Positions 26,776 through 35,609 of a stretch of 40,767 nt of DNA are shown here, piece by piece. The notes beneath the pieces were generated by a model. It ran no database searches and was not told the DNA's origin. It saw nothing but the letters and a program-made list of their open reading frames with translations. The stretch comes from Rhodopseudomonas pentothenatexigens (GTDB lineage: Bacteria; Pseudomonadota; Alphaproteobacteria; Rhizobiales; Xanthobacteraceae). The position numbers were made by a program, and so were the translations under genes. Every line of letters begins with the position of its first letter. Within the stretch, counting starts at the first letter, position 1. The stretch is from contig NZ_UFQQ01000036.1 in assembly GCF_900218015.1 (NCBI RefSeq), positions 1 to 40,767 of the forward strand, given 5' to 3'.

Positions 26776-27624
26776 GTGGATAAGCGCATTACGTTCAGAT
26801 TTTACCGCGTGAGGCCTGCGAACCGTACGCGGCTAGATTTCGGAGAGGTGCTTACGCAAATAGGCAACATACCCCGACCTTGCGATCGCGAGCGGCAACT
26901 CGCAACGGACTATCATGTCCGCGCCGAGATTGTTGAGCGGGCTCAAGGCTCGATCCACGGCGAATTAACTCGAATTCAACGAACAAACTTTCCATCCGAA
27001 GTCCAAGATGATGGCCGCAGATCGCTTCGAGTCCGGAATCCCCTTGGTCACGGGGTGGTTTTTCGCTACCTGCCCGGCACAGAACAGATTGGCCTGCAAT
27101 ACGATCCACGCGTTCTGTCTCCAAGTAAATTCTCGTATTACGTAGGGCAAATTATCGATGGCGCTCATTTCGAATTTGAACCAATCGTGCGGGACGACAT
27201 GTGGGACCGCTTTAATCAGGGAACGGTCCGAAAGGTTTCGATTTCAATTAGTCGACCCGACAATCTCGGTGTTTTGGAACGAGGGGGAGCAGCATCGGTG
27301 ACGCGATCAATGCGAGATATGGCGGATGCTTACGCAGCACCGAGCATAACAATCGAACTTTCAATGGGACATCGTCGAGGAGGGTTAGCAAATGCGGTAC
27401 GATCAATGGTCAGACACTTCCGGACCCAAGCGGTACAGGACCAAATTGAGATCTCGTCTATGAAGGCAAAGGTTAAACCGGAAGGCGAAAAGACAGAGGA
27501 CTTGGACCTTCTCGAAGATTTCCTGTCAACCAAAGAGGTTCTACAACTTCAAGATAACAATCCCGAAGAAAATTACCGCATTAAGTTGGCGGCACTGCGC
27601 GAGAAAATGCGTGAGCGGCTCTGA
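26776..27624 (+). CDS. Soluble protein of unknown function, first gene of an AT-richer pair
   Basis: A 282-residue protein with no signal peptide or membrane helix. The N-terminus has beta-strand character (ITFRFYRV), the middle contains HGVVFRYLPGTEQIGLQYDP, and the region FEPIVRDDMWDRFNQGTVRKVSISISRPDN follows in two segments. The pattern reminds me of DUF6731 (memory, untested). The C-terminal third is charged and helical (KVKPEGEKTEDLDLLEDF, KLAALREKMRERL). GTG at 26776 is chosen because GGGGGAG precedes it; a GTG at 26578 in frame would add a non-protein-like leader. It overlaps the next gene by 14 bases, so the two are translationally linked. Codon use and base composition are clearly more AT-rich than flanking genes, suggesting horizontal acquisition. 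Confidence 0.8.
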   Translation: MDKRITFRFYRVRPANRTRLDFGEVLTQIGNIPRPCDRERQLATDYHVRAEIVERAQGSIHGELTRIQRTNFPSEVQDDGRRSLRVRNPLGHGVVFRYLPGTEQIGLQYDPRVLSPSKFSYYVGQIIDGAHFEFEPIVRDDMWDRFNQGTVRKVSISISRPDNLGVLERGGAASVTRSMRDMADAYAAPSITIELSMGHRRGGLANAVRSMVRHFRTQAVQDQIEISSMKAKVKPEGEKTEDLDLLEDFLSTKEVLQLQDNNPEENYRIKLAALREKMRERL

Positions 27625-28102
27625 ACGCTACGCCTCCTATTACTTAGAGGCCTATGGACCAGCGCTTTCCGGAATAGCTGCTTTCGTAGTGCTACTGACT
27701 GCACAACCGTATCTTCTACCCTTGATGGCTGCAGATAAATTGTCGATCAGCAATGTATTTTCAGCAGTGTTTGGTTGGGCGTCGATACAGACCGGATGCG
27801 TATTTGCAATCTACGGTTTCGTAGCAGGAAAGACAGACGGCTTCATCGTCGAGATTCGAAAAACCAGATCTATGGCTCGATATAACACTTTCATCAGGCG
27901 AGCGATTTGGAGTGGCTTTATTTTGACCTTCACATCGATGCCTCTGATCTCTTGGAAATTTTCTCTATCGGCCGACGACAACTTGACTTACGCTATTCTA
28001 TCCGCCTGGTTTTCTATTTTTATATGGGCGTTCTTTGCGTTTGCTCGTGTGGCTTATATATTTGGCCTATTAGTTCGAGCCGATGAGAAGGTAGGCAACT
28101 AG
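27611..28102 (+). CDS. Four-helix membrane protein, second gene of the AT-richer pair
   Basis: A 163-residue protein with four predicted membrane helices at about 13-35, 46-70, 94-116 and 125-152. The two helix pairs are joined by a basic cytoplasmic loop (KTDGFIVEIRKTRSMARYN). No enzyme motif is seen. The GTG start lies inside the end of the upstream gene (14-base overlap). A soluble gene coupled to a small membrane gene, AT-rich and in an accessory region, is a layout seen in several abortive-infection systems, in which the membrane protein is the effector; that role is inference only. Confidence 0.78.
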   Translation: MSGSERYASYYLEAYGPALSGIAAFVVLLTAQPYLLPLMAADKLSISNVFSAVFGWASIQTGCVFAIYGFVAGKTDGFIVEIRKTRSMARYNTFIRRAIWSGFILTFTSMPLISWKFSLSADDNLTYAILSAWFSIFIWAFFAFARVAYIFGLLVRADEKVGN

Positions 28103-28110
28103 CCTCATAG

Positions 28111-28196
28111 CCCGTAGGGCGGATTAGCCGAAGGCGTAATCCGCCGCGATCGGAGCGGTGGGTTACGGCTTCGCCTAACCCAACCGACGGCGCTTA
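28111..28196. repeat. Dispersed repeat, CCGTAGG family, copy 1
   Basis: Begins CCCGTAGGGCGGATTAGCCG, continues AAGGCGTAATCCGCC, then GTGGGTTACGGCTTCGCCTAA and ends CGACGGCGCTTA (approximate complement of the start). The GGCGGATTA/TAATCCGCC arms form a hairpin. Two further copies are at 29154-29232 and 29911-29996. Confidence 0.8.
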
Positions 28197-28481
28197 TTCC
28201 GCAGCTACGCGGGACAATTCGCCCGCGTCTCGGAGTTCGACATAGAGCTGGATCGGGTCGAGGTCGAAACCGTTGGGCCAGGTCGGTGCGCCCATCTCGA
28301 CGAAGGCACGGGCGAAGTAAGCGGGATCGCGGAGCGGCGCCAGCATCGGCCCATCGGCGCTCAGGACATCCGACAGATCGCGCACGCCTTCGCTGCCGTC
28401 GGTGAAGCGCAGCCACAGACGGCGGTCATCCAGCGCCTTGAGGCGCAACACCTCGACCATCGGCCAATCATTCGTCATCAT
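28194..28481 (-). CDS. DUF2442 protein, partner of the DUF4160 gene
   Basis: A 95-residue protein matching DUF2442: ALDDRRLWLRFTDGSEGVRDL near the N-terminus and PTWPNGFDLDPIQLYVELR near the C-terminus are its typical features. DUF2442 and DUF4160 genes are very often adjacent and are suspected of forming toxin-antitoxin-like pairs; the biochemical role is not known. Start ATG at 28481 or 28478; a GTG at 28523 in frame would add 14 residues not typical of the family and would sit four bases from the upstream stop codon. It lies 46 bases downstream of its partner (from 28481). The last bases of the gene run into repeat copy 1. Confidence 0.85.
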   Translation of the reverse strand: MMTNDWPMVEVLRLKALDDRRLWLRFTDGSEGVRDLSDVLSADGPMLAPLRDPAYFARAFVEMGAPTWPNGFDLDPIQLYVELRDAGELSRVAAE

Positions 28482-28527
28482 CGGGACCCGGCACCTTTTC
28501 CAGCGGGCGATAAGCTCGGGCACGTCG

Positions 28528-28737
28528 TCAATTATCCTGCAATTCGGATCGGCGCGCCAGCGCCCAATCGCGAACCAGCCGGCTTGCGACCGGAGGCAAT
28601 TCGCCTGTCATGATCATCCCATCCGACAATCGGACCAAGGCCTTGGCCCGGCCATACCGCGCATGGAAATGCGGTGGCTCGTGGTCGTTGTCGTACATCT
28701 GGATATTAATACCGTAGAACCAGGCAATTGTCGGCAT
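28528..28737 (-). CDS. DUF4160 protein, partner of the DUF2442 gene
   Basis: A 69-residue protein matching DUF4160: MPTI..FYGI.I.MY.NDH.PPHFHARYG is the family's N-terminal signature, complete here, followed by IMTGELPPVASRLVRDWALAR. The cluster of histidines in EPPHFHA could bind metal or act in catalysis, which is untested. The gene is upstream of and apparently cotranscribed with the DUF2442 gene. Family knowledge: the pair is widespread and mobile, proposed as a toxin-antitoxin module without firm proof. Confidence 0.88.
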   Translation of the reverse strand: MPTIAWFYGINIQMYDNDHEPPHFHARYGRAKALVRLSDGMIMTGELPPVASRLVRDWALARRSELQDN

Positions 28738-29231
28738 AGCGGAAGACCTTCGCTACAAACTTGACAATAGCCTGAAGACTAACAGCATGAGAGCCTGCCG
28801 CTACATGCAAAAAGGTCTGGATTACGCCGCCTTTGCAATCGTTTCGTCGTTCGCTGGCCAGACCCTCAGTTTTACAAGTAGCTCCGCAGTTGCCTCCTTC
28901 TTCCCTCCCCGTTGCAGGGCGGGGCGGGGGTTGGGGACCCGCGGGCACTGCGACGCGTGGCCCCCAACCGGGTATCCGTGGAGCCTGTGCTCGGACGGCG
29001 CGGAGTGCCGCTCCGGGCGAGGGGTCTCCGTTCCAGATTTACCGAATCAATACGCGCGTCGCCCTCACCCCAGCCCTCTCCCGCAAGCGAGCGAGGGAGC
29101 GCGCTGCGGCGGGAGGCGGGCGTGGTGCAAGAGTTGCGTATCCGCACCGGCGGCCCGTAGGGCGCATGAGCCGACGGCGTCATGCGCCACCCGTGCAGAT
29201 GGTGGGGTACGGTTTCGCCTAACCACGCGTC
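28738..29231. other. Intergenic block with dispersed repeats
   Basis: No convincing gene. It contains a GC-rich segment around 28890-28970 (CCCTCCCCGTTGCAGGGCGGGG hairpin-like, split) and around 29060-29120 (CCCTCACCCCAGCCCTCTCC followed by GCAAGCGAGCGAGGGAG), both of kinds repeated between genes in related genomes (memory), then repeat copy 2. Confidence 0.5.
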
Positions 29232-29232
29232 C
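29154..29232. repeat. Dispersed repeat, CCGTAGG family, copy 2
   Basis: Shares CCCGTAGGGCG.AT.AGCCGA.GGCGT with copy 1 and GTGCAGATGGTGGG.TACGG with copy 3, then TTCGCCTAACC. It ends directly at the higBA operator. Confidence 0.78.
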
Positions 29233-29252
29233 TGTAAAGCGTTACTTTACAG
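29232..29252. promoter_or_regulatory. Palindromic operator of the higBA module
   Basis: CTGTAAAG (29232-29239) and CTTTACAG (29245-29252) are perfect complements around a 5-base centre CGTTA. The right arm contains TTTACA, a good -35 element (29246-29251), so binding here would block transcription. Autoregulation by the HigA-type protein downstream is the expected role (inference). Confidence 0.75.
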
Positions 29253-29273
29253 AAGACATACATATCCTATATC
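29246..29273 (+). promoter_or_regulatory. Promoter of the higBA module
   Basis: -35 TTTACA (29246-29251), 16-base spacer, -10 TATATC (29268-29273), ending nine bases before the higB ATG, which implies a nearly leaderless or very short 5' leader. The -35 lies within the operator palindrome. Confidence 0.55.
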
Positions 29274-29282
29274 GTGCTTTCC

Positions 29283-29572
29283 ATGAGAATTCGGAACGTC
29301 CTGCACAAGGAGCTCCGACGGCTCATCGAGGATGATGACGCCGGCGGGATTCAAGCGGCTATCGCGGACAAGCTGCGCCGCATGATTTCGTTTCTGCAGG
29401 ACATGGAGCGGGAGGACGAACTCCGAACAGTCCCGAGCTGGAAGGCGCACAGGCTGACCGGAGATCGCAGGGGACATGGAGTCTGTTCGTCACCAAGAAC
29501 TGGCGGCTGACATTCCAGATCGACAAGGACGGGATCGAAATCATCGACCTCGACTACGAAGACTACCACTAG
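29283..29572 (+). pseudogene. higB: HigB/RelE-type toxin gene with a one-base frameshift
   Basis: The first frame from ATG 29283 reads MRIRNVLHKELRRLIEDDDA, then KLRRMISFL and SWKAHRLTGDRRG, the HigB-like RelE toxin pattern (mRNA interferase acting at the ribosome). After 29473 the family sequence continues only in another frame (TWSLFVTKNWRLTFQI, split, to DYEDYH and the stop TAG at 29570-29572). One more G in the four-G run 29470-29473 would restore a normal toxin of about 96 residues. As it stands the frame ends at 29510 without the C-terminal catalytic part. It may be an inactivating mutation, a sequencing error or, less likely, slippage. The antitoxin gene follows and is intact. Confidence 0.85.
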
Positions 29573-29581
29573 GACGCTTTG

Positions 29582-29905
29582 ATGAGACCGACGATGCGGA
29601 CAAAGACCGACCTGCGCATGAAAAGCCCGGTACACCCCGGCAGCTTCGTGAAGCACGAGATCATCGAACCGCTCCGGCTCACCGTCACCGAAACCGCGAA
29701 GGTCTTGGGCGTCACCCGGCCGGCGCTGTCCGCGGTTCTGAACGAGCGCGCCTCGCTGTCGTCCGAGATGGCGCTCCGCATCGAAAAGGCGTTCGGCGTG
29801 TCGATGGACACCTTGATGCGCATGCAGAACAGCTTCGATATCGCCGAGGCGCGCAAGCGCGCCGGCGAGATCAAGATCGCGCGCTACGCGGGCGCGGCGG
29901 AATAG
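29582..29905 (+). CDS. higA: HigA/VapI-type antitoxin, XRE family
   Basis: A 107-residue DNA-binding antitoxin. Family hallmark SPVHPGSFVKHEII opens the core, followed by an XRE helix-turn-helix (LTVTETAKVLGVTRPALSAVL) and NERASLSSEMALRIEKAFG. It should neutralise HigB and repress the promoter through the palindrome at 29232-29252. The ATG at 29582 has AGGACG upstream and lies nine bases after the higB stop; in-frame ATGs at 29594 and 29618 are alternatives, the last being closest to the family start. The gene is intact although its toxin partner is frameshifted. Confidence 0.92.
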   Translation: MRPTMRTKTDLRMKSPVHPGSFVKHEIIEPLRLTVTETAKVLGVTRPALSAVLNERASLSSEMALRIEKAFGVSMDTLMRMQNSFDIAEARKRAGEIKIARYAGAAE

Positions 29906-29910
29906 CAGCT

Positions 29911-29996
29911 CCGTAGGACACATACGCCGAAGGCGTCCTAAGCTGCTTGTGCAGATGGTGGGTTACGGCTGCGCCTACCCCAACCTACGGCGCTTA
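29911..29996. repeat. Dispersed repeat, CCGTAGG family, copy 3
   Basis: Starts CCGTAGGACACATACGCCGA with AGGCGT following, contains GTGCAGATGGTGGGTTACGG and ends CAACCTACGGCGCTTA. The two ends are near complements (CCGTAGG/CCTACGG). It lies between higA and hicA. Confidence 0.8.
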
Positions 29997-30014
29997 CGGA
30001 TCTGCTCTCGCCGT

Positions 30015-30212
30015 TCAAAAGGCTTTCGGCAACCCGGCCTGACGCAGGATGGCGTTCGCGGTGTGACGGCTCGGAATGCCGACCGGAACGGCGAAGTTTC
30101 GATTCGTGAGCGGGCTGTGCCAGATCTCGTGGCTTCCCTTGCCCTGGCGAACCAGCGTGCAGCCGGCCACCCGCAGCAGGTCTCTCAATTCGCGGTCAAA
30201 CTGCGGCGCCAT
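30015..30212 (-). CDS. hicA: HicA-type toxin
   Basis: A 65-residue protein of the HicA (YcfA) family, a small dsRBD-like mRNA interferase. The core shows the catalytic histidine context GKGSHEIWHSP, preceded by RELRDLLRVAGCTLVRQ and followed by FAVPVGIPSRHTANAILRQAGL. The family's usual GSH motif is intact. Its ATG (30210-30212) overlaps the stop codon of the upstream gene by one base (TGATG), so it is translationally coupled. Order is antitoxin first. Confidence 0.92.
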   Translation of the reverse strand: MAPQFDRELRDLLRVAGCTLVRQGKGSHEIWHSPLTNRNFAVPVGIPSRHTANAILRQAGLPKAF

Positions 30213-30445
30213 CAGGCCGCCGGGAGCGCTTCACGCAAGGCGGTGATCTGCAAAAACACCGACGCCGGATCGACGCCGGGATGATTGTCCGGCAACAGGT
30301 CCAGCGTCATGGCTTCGATCTTGGCCAGCAACGCGTCGAGCGTCGGCGCATCGGCCGCTGCCGGGATCTCGTCGCAATGTCCGCTCCAGACGCCTGCGTC
30401 GGCGTCCCAAACGGCGGACACGGTGAAGATGACCGGTTTCGACAT
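30212..30445 (-). CDS. hicB: HicB-like antitoxin (DUF1902 type)
   Basis: A 77-residue protein with VSAVWDADAGVWSGHCDEIPAAADAP (in two parts), the DUF1902/HicB-like pattern, and a C-terminal region LLPDNHPG. It lacks an obvious DNA-binding domain (no helix-turn-helix or ribbon-helix-helix extension), so promoter repression may depend on another protein. The ATG at 30445 is chosen because the family core starts at once; the open frame upstream enters the dispersed repeat. It is cotranscribed with hicA through a TGATG junction. Confidence 0.88.
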   Translation of the reverse strand: MSKPVIFTVSAVWDADAGVWSGHCDEIPAAADAPTLDALLAKIEAMTLDLLPDNHPGVDPASVFLQITALREALPAA

Positions 30446-30468
30446 CGTCGCCTCGTCTCGCTTGCCGG

Positions 30469-30543
30469 CGTCATGCCCAGACTTGATCCGGGCATCCATC
30501 CGGTCGAAGACCGATGGATTGCCGGGTCGAGCCCGGCAATGAC
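30469..30543. repeat. Dispersed hairpin repeat (CGTCATG...CATGACG family)
   Basis: CGTCATGCCCAGACTTGATCC pattern (first 20 bases) with GGGCATCCATCCGGTC and GACCGATGGAT as inner arms, and GCCCGGCAATGAC at the end. It is the same family as 23710-23798. It lies in the gap between rpoD and hicB and may act as a transcription barrier. Confidence 0.65.
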
Positions 30544-30558
30544 ATCGGTTGATCGTCG

Positions 30559-32661
<2,103 letters not shown>

Positions 32662-32921
32662 CCACTGCTCCTGAACGCGCTCACGGACGAGGCGTCACCG
32701 CACCGCCATGAAAACTTGCCTGATCGGGAGAGACGCACAAAGGGCGGCGCCTGCCTGCGCCACCCCCACACGATCCCGCTCGCTGGTCACCCAATTGGTC
32801 GCCCGAAGGCCTTTTAGCCGGAATGCCGTTAAGCCCTTACTAACCCTGTTTTTTGCAGCCAATTCCGGGGATTTGCGAGTCTTTTCGACTCGTTCCATCG
32901 TCCGGGTCTCGCTGGACCGCC

Positions 32922-34928
32922 TCACACGCTGCGCTGGAACCGGCCGGAGGATTCGCCGAATCCCTCGATCAGCGCCTCGGTGCCCTCGACCTGCGCCAGG
33001 CGCGCCTTGACGTCGTTCAGCCACTGCATGTTCGCCTCGCTGCCGTCATCACCCAGGGCCAGCTCGGCATCCTTCAATTCCCTAAGTAAGGAGTGGGATT
33101 GTCGATGCAAGGCAACGAGTTGCTGCCACGTCGAAAGCACGTCCTCGCGCGCCGCCTTGGGGCCGGTCCCCCATACCGCGGAGGTCGTGATCGCCCGCTC
33201 AACCCGCTGCAATTGCTCGGATAATCCTGCCTTAACCAAATCTGCGCGGAGCTTCTCGGCCTGCTCGGCCGGATCGTCGCCGCGGTGGTGGTGCTGGGCG
33301 AAGGCGGCGATGATCGCCGCCCGCAGCCGGTGCGCCTCCGGATGGGCGAATTCCAGCGCGGCGATTTCCTCGAGATGGTCATCGAGCAGCCAGGGGTGGT
33401 TGAGCAGCGAGATCAGGATCAAGGCCTCGCGGCGCGACATCGCCGAGCGCTGGCCGCGCATGATCGGGCTGCCGATCAGGTCCGGGCTGGCAATCTGGTA
33501 GGGCCCGCGGCCGAGCCCCGGCGCCGGTTGTCCAGGACGCCCGCGCGGGGCAAATCGGCCGCCGCCCTGTGGAAAACCGCCGGGGTGGGCGAATCGCCGG
33601 CCCGAATCGCCGCCCCCGCCGCCGCGGAAGCCGCCGCCGAATCCGCCATAGCCGCCGGCCGGGGCGAAGGCGGCGCGCAGCCGGTCGGTGAGATCCTGGC
33701 GATAATGCCGGCGCACGATCTCGTCGCGGATGCCGTTCGACAGCTCGTTGATCCGCGCCTCCAGCGCGGCGCGCCGCTCCGGGGTGGCGAACATCCCGCC
33801 TTCGGCCTCGCGCGCCCACAGCATGTCGGCGAGCGGCCGCGCCGCGCTGATCACTTCGTCGACCGCGAGCCGGCCGCCGGCGCGGGCGAGATCGTCGGGG
33901 TCCTGGCCTTCGGGCAGCAGCGCGAAGCGCAGGCTCTTCCCCGGCTTGAGATGCGGCAACGCCAGGTCGGCGGCGCGATACGCCGCCTTCTGGCCGGCGC
34001 GGTCGCCGTCGAAGCACAGGATCGGCTCGTCGGCCATCTTCCAGAGGTGCTGCAGCTGCGCCTCGGTCAGCGCGGTGCCGAGCGGCGCAACGGTCGCAGG
34101 AAAGCCGGCGGTGACCAGCGCGATGACGTCGACATAACCTTCGACCACGATCACCGAACCGCCGTCATGCGCGGCTTTGCGTGCGGGCGCGTGGTTGTAG
34201 AGGTTGTCGCCCTTGTGAAACAGCGGCGTCTCGGGCGAGTTCAGATACTTCGCCGCGACATCCTTCTCCAGCGCGCGGCCGCCGAACGCGATCACCCGGC
34301 CGCGCAGATCGGTGATCGGAAACATCACCCGGTCGCGGAACTTGTCGAACGGCACCGGGATGTCGGGGCCCGCCGACAACAGTCCCGCTTCGATCATGTC
34401 GGCCACCGGCACGCCGTGCTTGCCGAGATGTTCTTTCAGCGCGAAGCGCTCGTTCGACGCGTAGCCGAGCCGGAACTTGACCTGGGTGCCCGGCAGAATC
34501 GCGCGGTCGGCCAGGTAGCCGCGGGCGCGGGCGCCGCCGCGCGAGGCGAGATTGTCGGCGAAGTAAGCCGCCGCCAGCTCCATCACATCGTACAGCGATT
34601 TGCGGCGCTGCTCCTGGCGCGCCGAATCCGCCGACTGCACCGGCAGCGCGACGCCGGCCATCGCCGCCAGCCGCTCGACCGCCTCGGGGAAGTCGACGCC
34701 CTCGGTCAGCATCACGAAGTCGAAGATCGAGCCGTTCTTGCCGGAGGAGAAGTCGAACCACGCCTGTTTCTCGTCATTGACGAAGAACGACGGCGTCTTC
34801 TCCTGCTGGAACGGCGACAGCCCCTTCCACTCCCGCCCGGCCTTCTTCAGCTTGACGCGACGGCCGACCACCTCCGACACCGACAGCCGGGCTTTCAGAT
34901 CGTCGAGGAACTGCGGCGAGAAGCGCAT
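32922..34928 (-). CDS. dnaG: DNA primase DnaG
   Basis: Makes RNA primers for replication at the fork. The 668 residues start MRFSPQFLDDLK. The N-terminal zinc-binding region is recognisable (GRRVKLKKAGREWKGLSPFQQEKTPSFF in parts), but the cysteines are replaced: SPFQ where CPFH is usual and FDFSSG where HCFGCG is usual. The catalytic core with RFRDRVMFPI, the Toprim motifs VVEGYVDV and DGDRAG, and a glycine-rich linker (about 440-500) follow, then a helicase-binding C-terminal part. The ATG at 34928 is preferred to an in-frame TTG at 34937. The missing zinc ligands appear, from memory, in related Bradyrhizobium primases too. Confidence 0.97.
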   Translation of the reverse strand: MRFSPQFLDDLKARLSVSEVVGRRVKLKKAGREWKGLSPFQQEKTPSFFVNDEKQAWFDFSSGKNGSIFDFVMLTEGVDFPEAVERLAAMAGVALPVQSADSARQEQRRKSLYDVMELAAAYFADNLASRGGARARGYLADRAILPGTQVKFRLGYASNERFALKEHLGKHGVPVADMIEAGLLSAGPDIPVPFDKFRDRVMFPITDLRGRVIAFGGRALEKDVAAKYLNSPETPLFHKGDNLYNHAPARKAAHDGGSVIVVEGYVDVIALVTAGFPATVAPLGTALTEAQLQHLWKMADEPILCFDGDRAGQKAAYRAADLALPHLKPGKSLRFALLPEGQDPDDLARAGGRLAVDEVISAARPLADMLWAREAEGGMFATPERRAALEARINELSNGIRDEIVRRHYRQDLTDRLRAAFAPAGGYGGFGGGFRGGGGGDSGRRFAHPGGFPQGGGRFAPRGRPGQPAPGLGRGPYQIASPDLIGSPIMRGQRSAMSRREALILISLLNHPWLLDDHLEEIAALEFAHPEAHRLRAAIIAAFAQHHHRGDDPAEQAEKLRADLVKAGLSEQLQRVERAITTSAVWGTGPKAAREDVLSTWQQLVALHRQSHSLLRELKDAELALGDDGSEANMQWLNDVKARLAQVEGTEALIEGFGESSGRFQRSV

Positions 34929-35345
34929 GGGGCTCAAGGGCTAAGCGGCGCAACGACAGCGCCGACCGACCATGGATATAGGGTGTGGGCCGGCGTGGGT
35001 GAACCGGGGTGAAAGTTGTCCCGGTGATTCACAGACAACTTCGATCGACCCGGCCGCAGCCCCCAAAACCACCGATACGCGAAACGGACTCGTGATACAC
35101 GCATGTCATCACCTCGCAATATTTCGCATTGCGGCATAGGCGATACCCTTGTAAACCCGCGACAATTCGCAAGCGGAGCGGGTTTGATCCAGCTCATTGC
35201 TGCACCGCGCAAGCGGGATTGAACTGCCGCACCCTGCAATACGCAGGGGAGTCGGGGGAGAACGATCAGCCAAGGCTTAGAGGGCTCACCCGCGACGTTC
35301 CCGACCGTTCAGGAATGCCGCGTTCGAACGATAAGGAGCCAGACC
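34929..35345. other. Intergenic region between divergent dnaG and the zinc-ribbon gene
   Basis: No gene was seen. It holds the presumed divergent promoters and an FNR/FixK-like site at 35184-35197. Confidence 0.5.
35184..35197 (+). promoter_or_regulatory. FNR/FixK-like site
   Basis: TTGATCCAGCTCAT has seven of eight bases of the TTGA-N6-TCAA core. It lies 148 bases before the zinc-ribbon gene. Single sites of this quality arise by chance, so oxygen-linked control is only suggested. Confidence 0.3.
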
Positions 35346-35588
35346 ATGGCTAATTGTGCCCATTGCAATGCGCAGATGACGTCGCTCGGCGTGGAAGCCG
35401 TCGACGGTGTGTACGAGATCCATTCCTGGAAATGCGACGACTGCGGCCATGTCCTCGACATCGCCACCGCGTCCGTTGAAGCCTACGACTTCCCCAGCTT
35501 CTGCCTCACCGAGCCGGGCGATCCGGATTGGCTGACGCTGCTGCCGCTCGCCGCCAATGCGCGGATCGAACTGCATCTGACCGGCTAG
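35346..35588 (+). CDS. Small zinc-ribbon protein, unknown function
   Basis: An 80-residue protein with two CxxC pairs, CAHC at residues 4-7 and CDDC near 30-33, which should hold one zinc ion. The rest is acidic and without catalytic motif (ASVEAYDFPSFCLTEPG, PDWLTLLPLA). A strong ribosome binding site (AAGGAG) precedes the ATG. It is alone in its orientation, divergent from dnaG. Neither a nucleic-acid nor a protein partner is suggested by context. Confidence 0.82.
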   Translation: MANCAHCNAQMTSLGVEAVDGVYEIHSWKCDDCGHVLDIATASVEAYDFPSFCLTEPGDPDWLTLLPLAANARIELHLTG

Positions 35589-35609
35589 GGCCAAGGCCGC
35601 GCTACGCGA

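Noticed and set aside
28787-29335. 182-codon plus-strand frame between DUF4160 and higB
   Set aside because: It runs through dispersed repeats, and its composition is not protein-like.
33285-35012. 575-codon plus-strand frame opposite dnaG
   Set aside because: Shadow of dnaG; arginine-rich and without motif.
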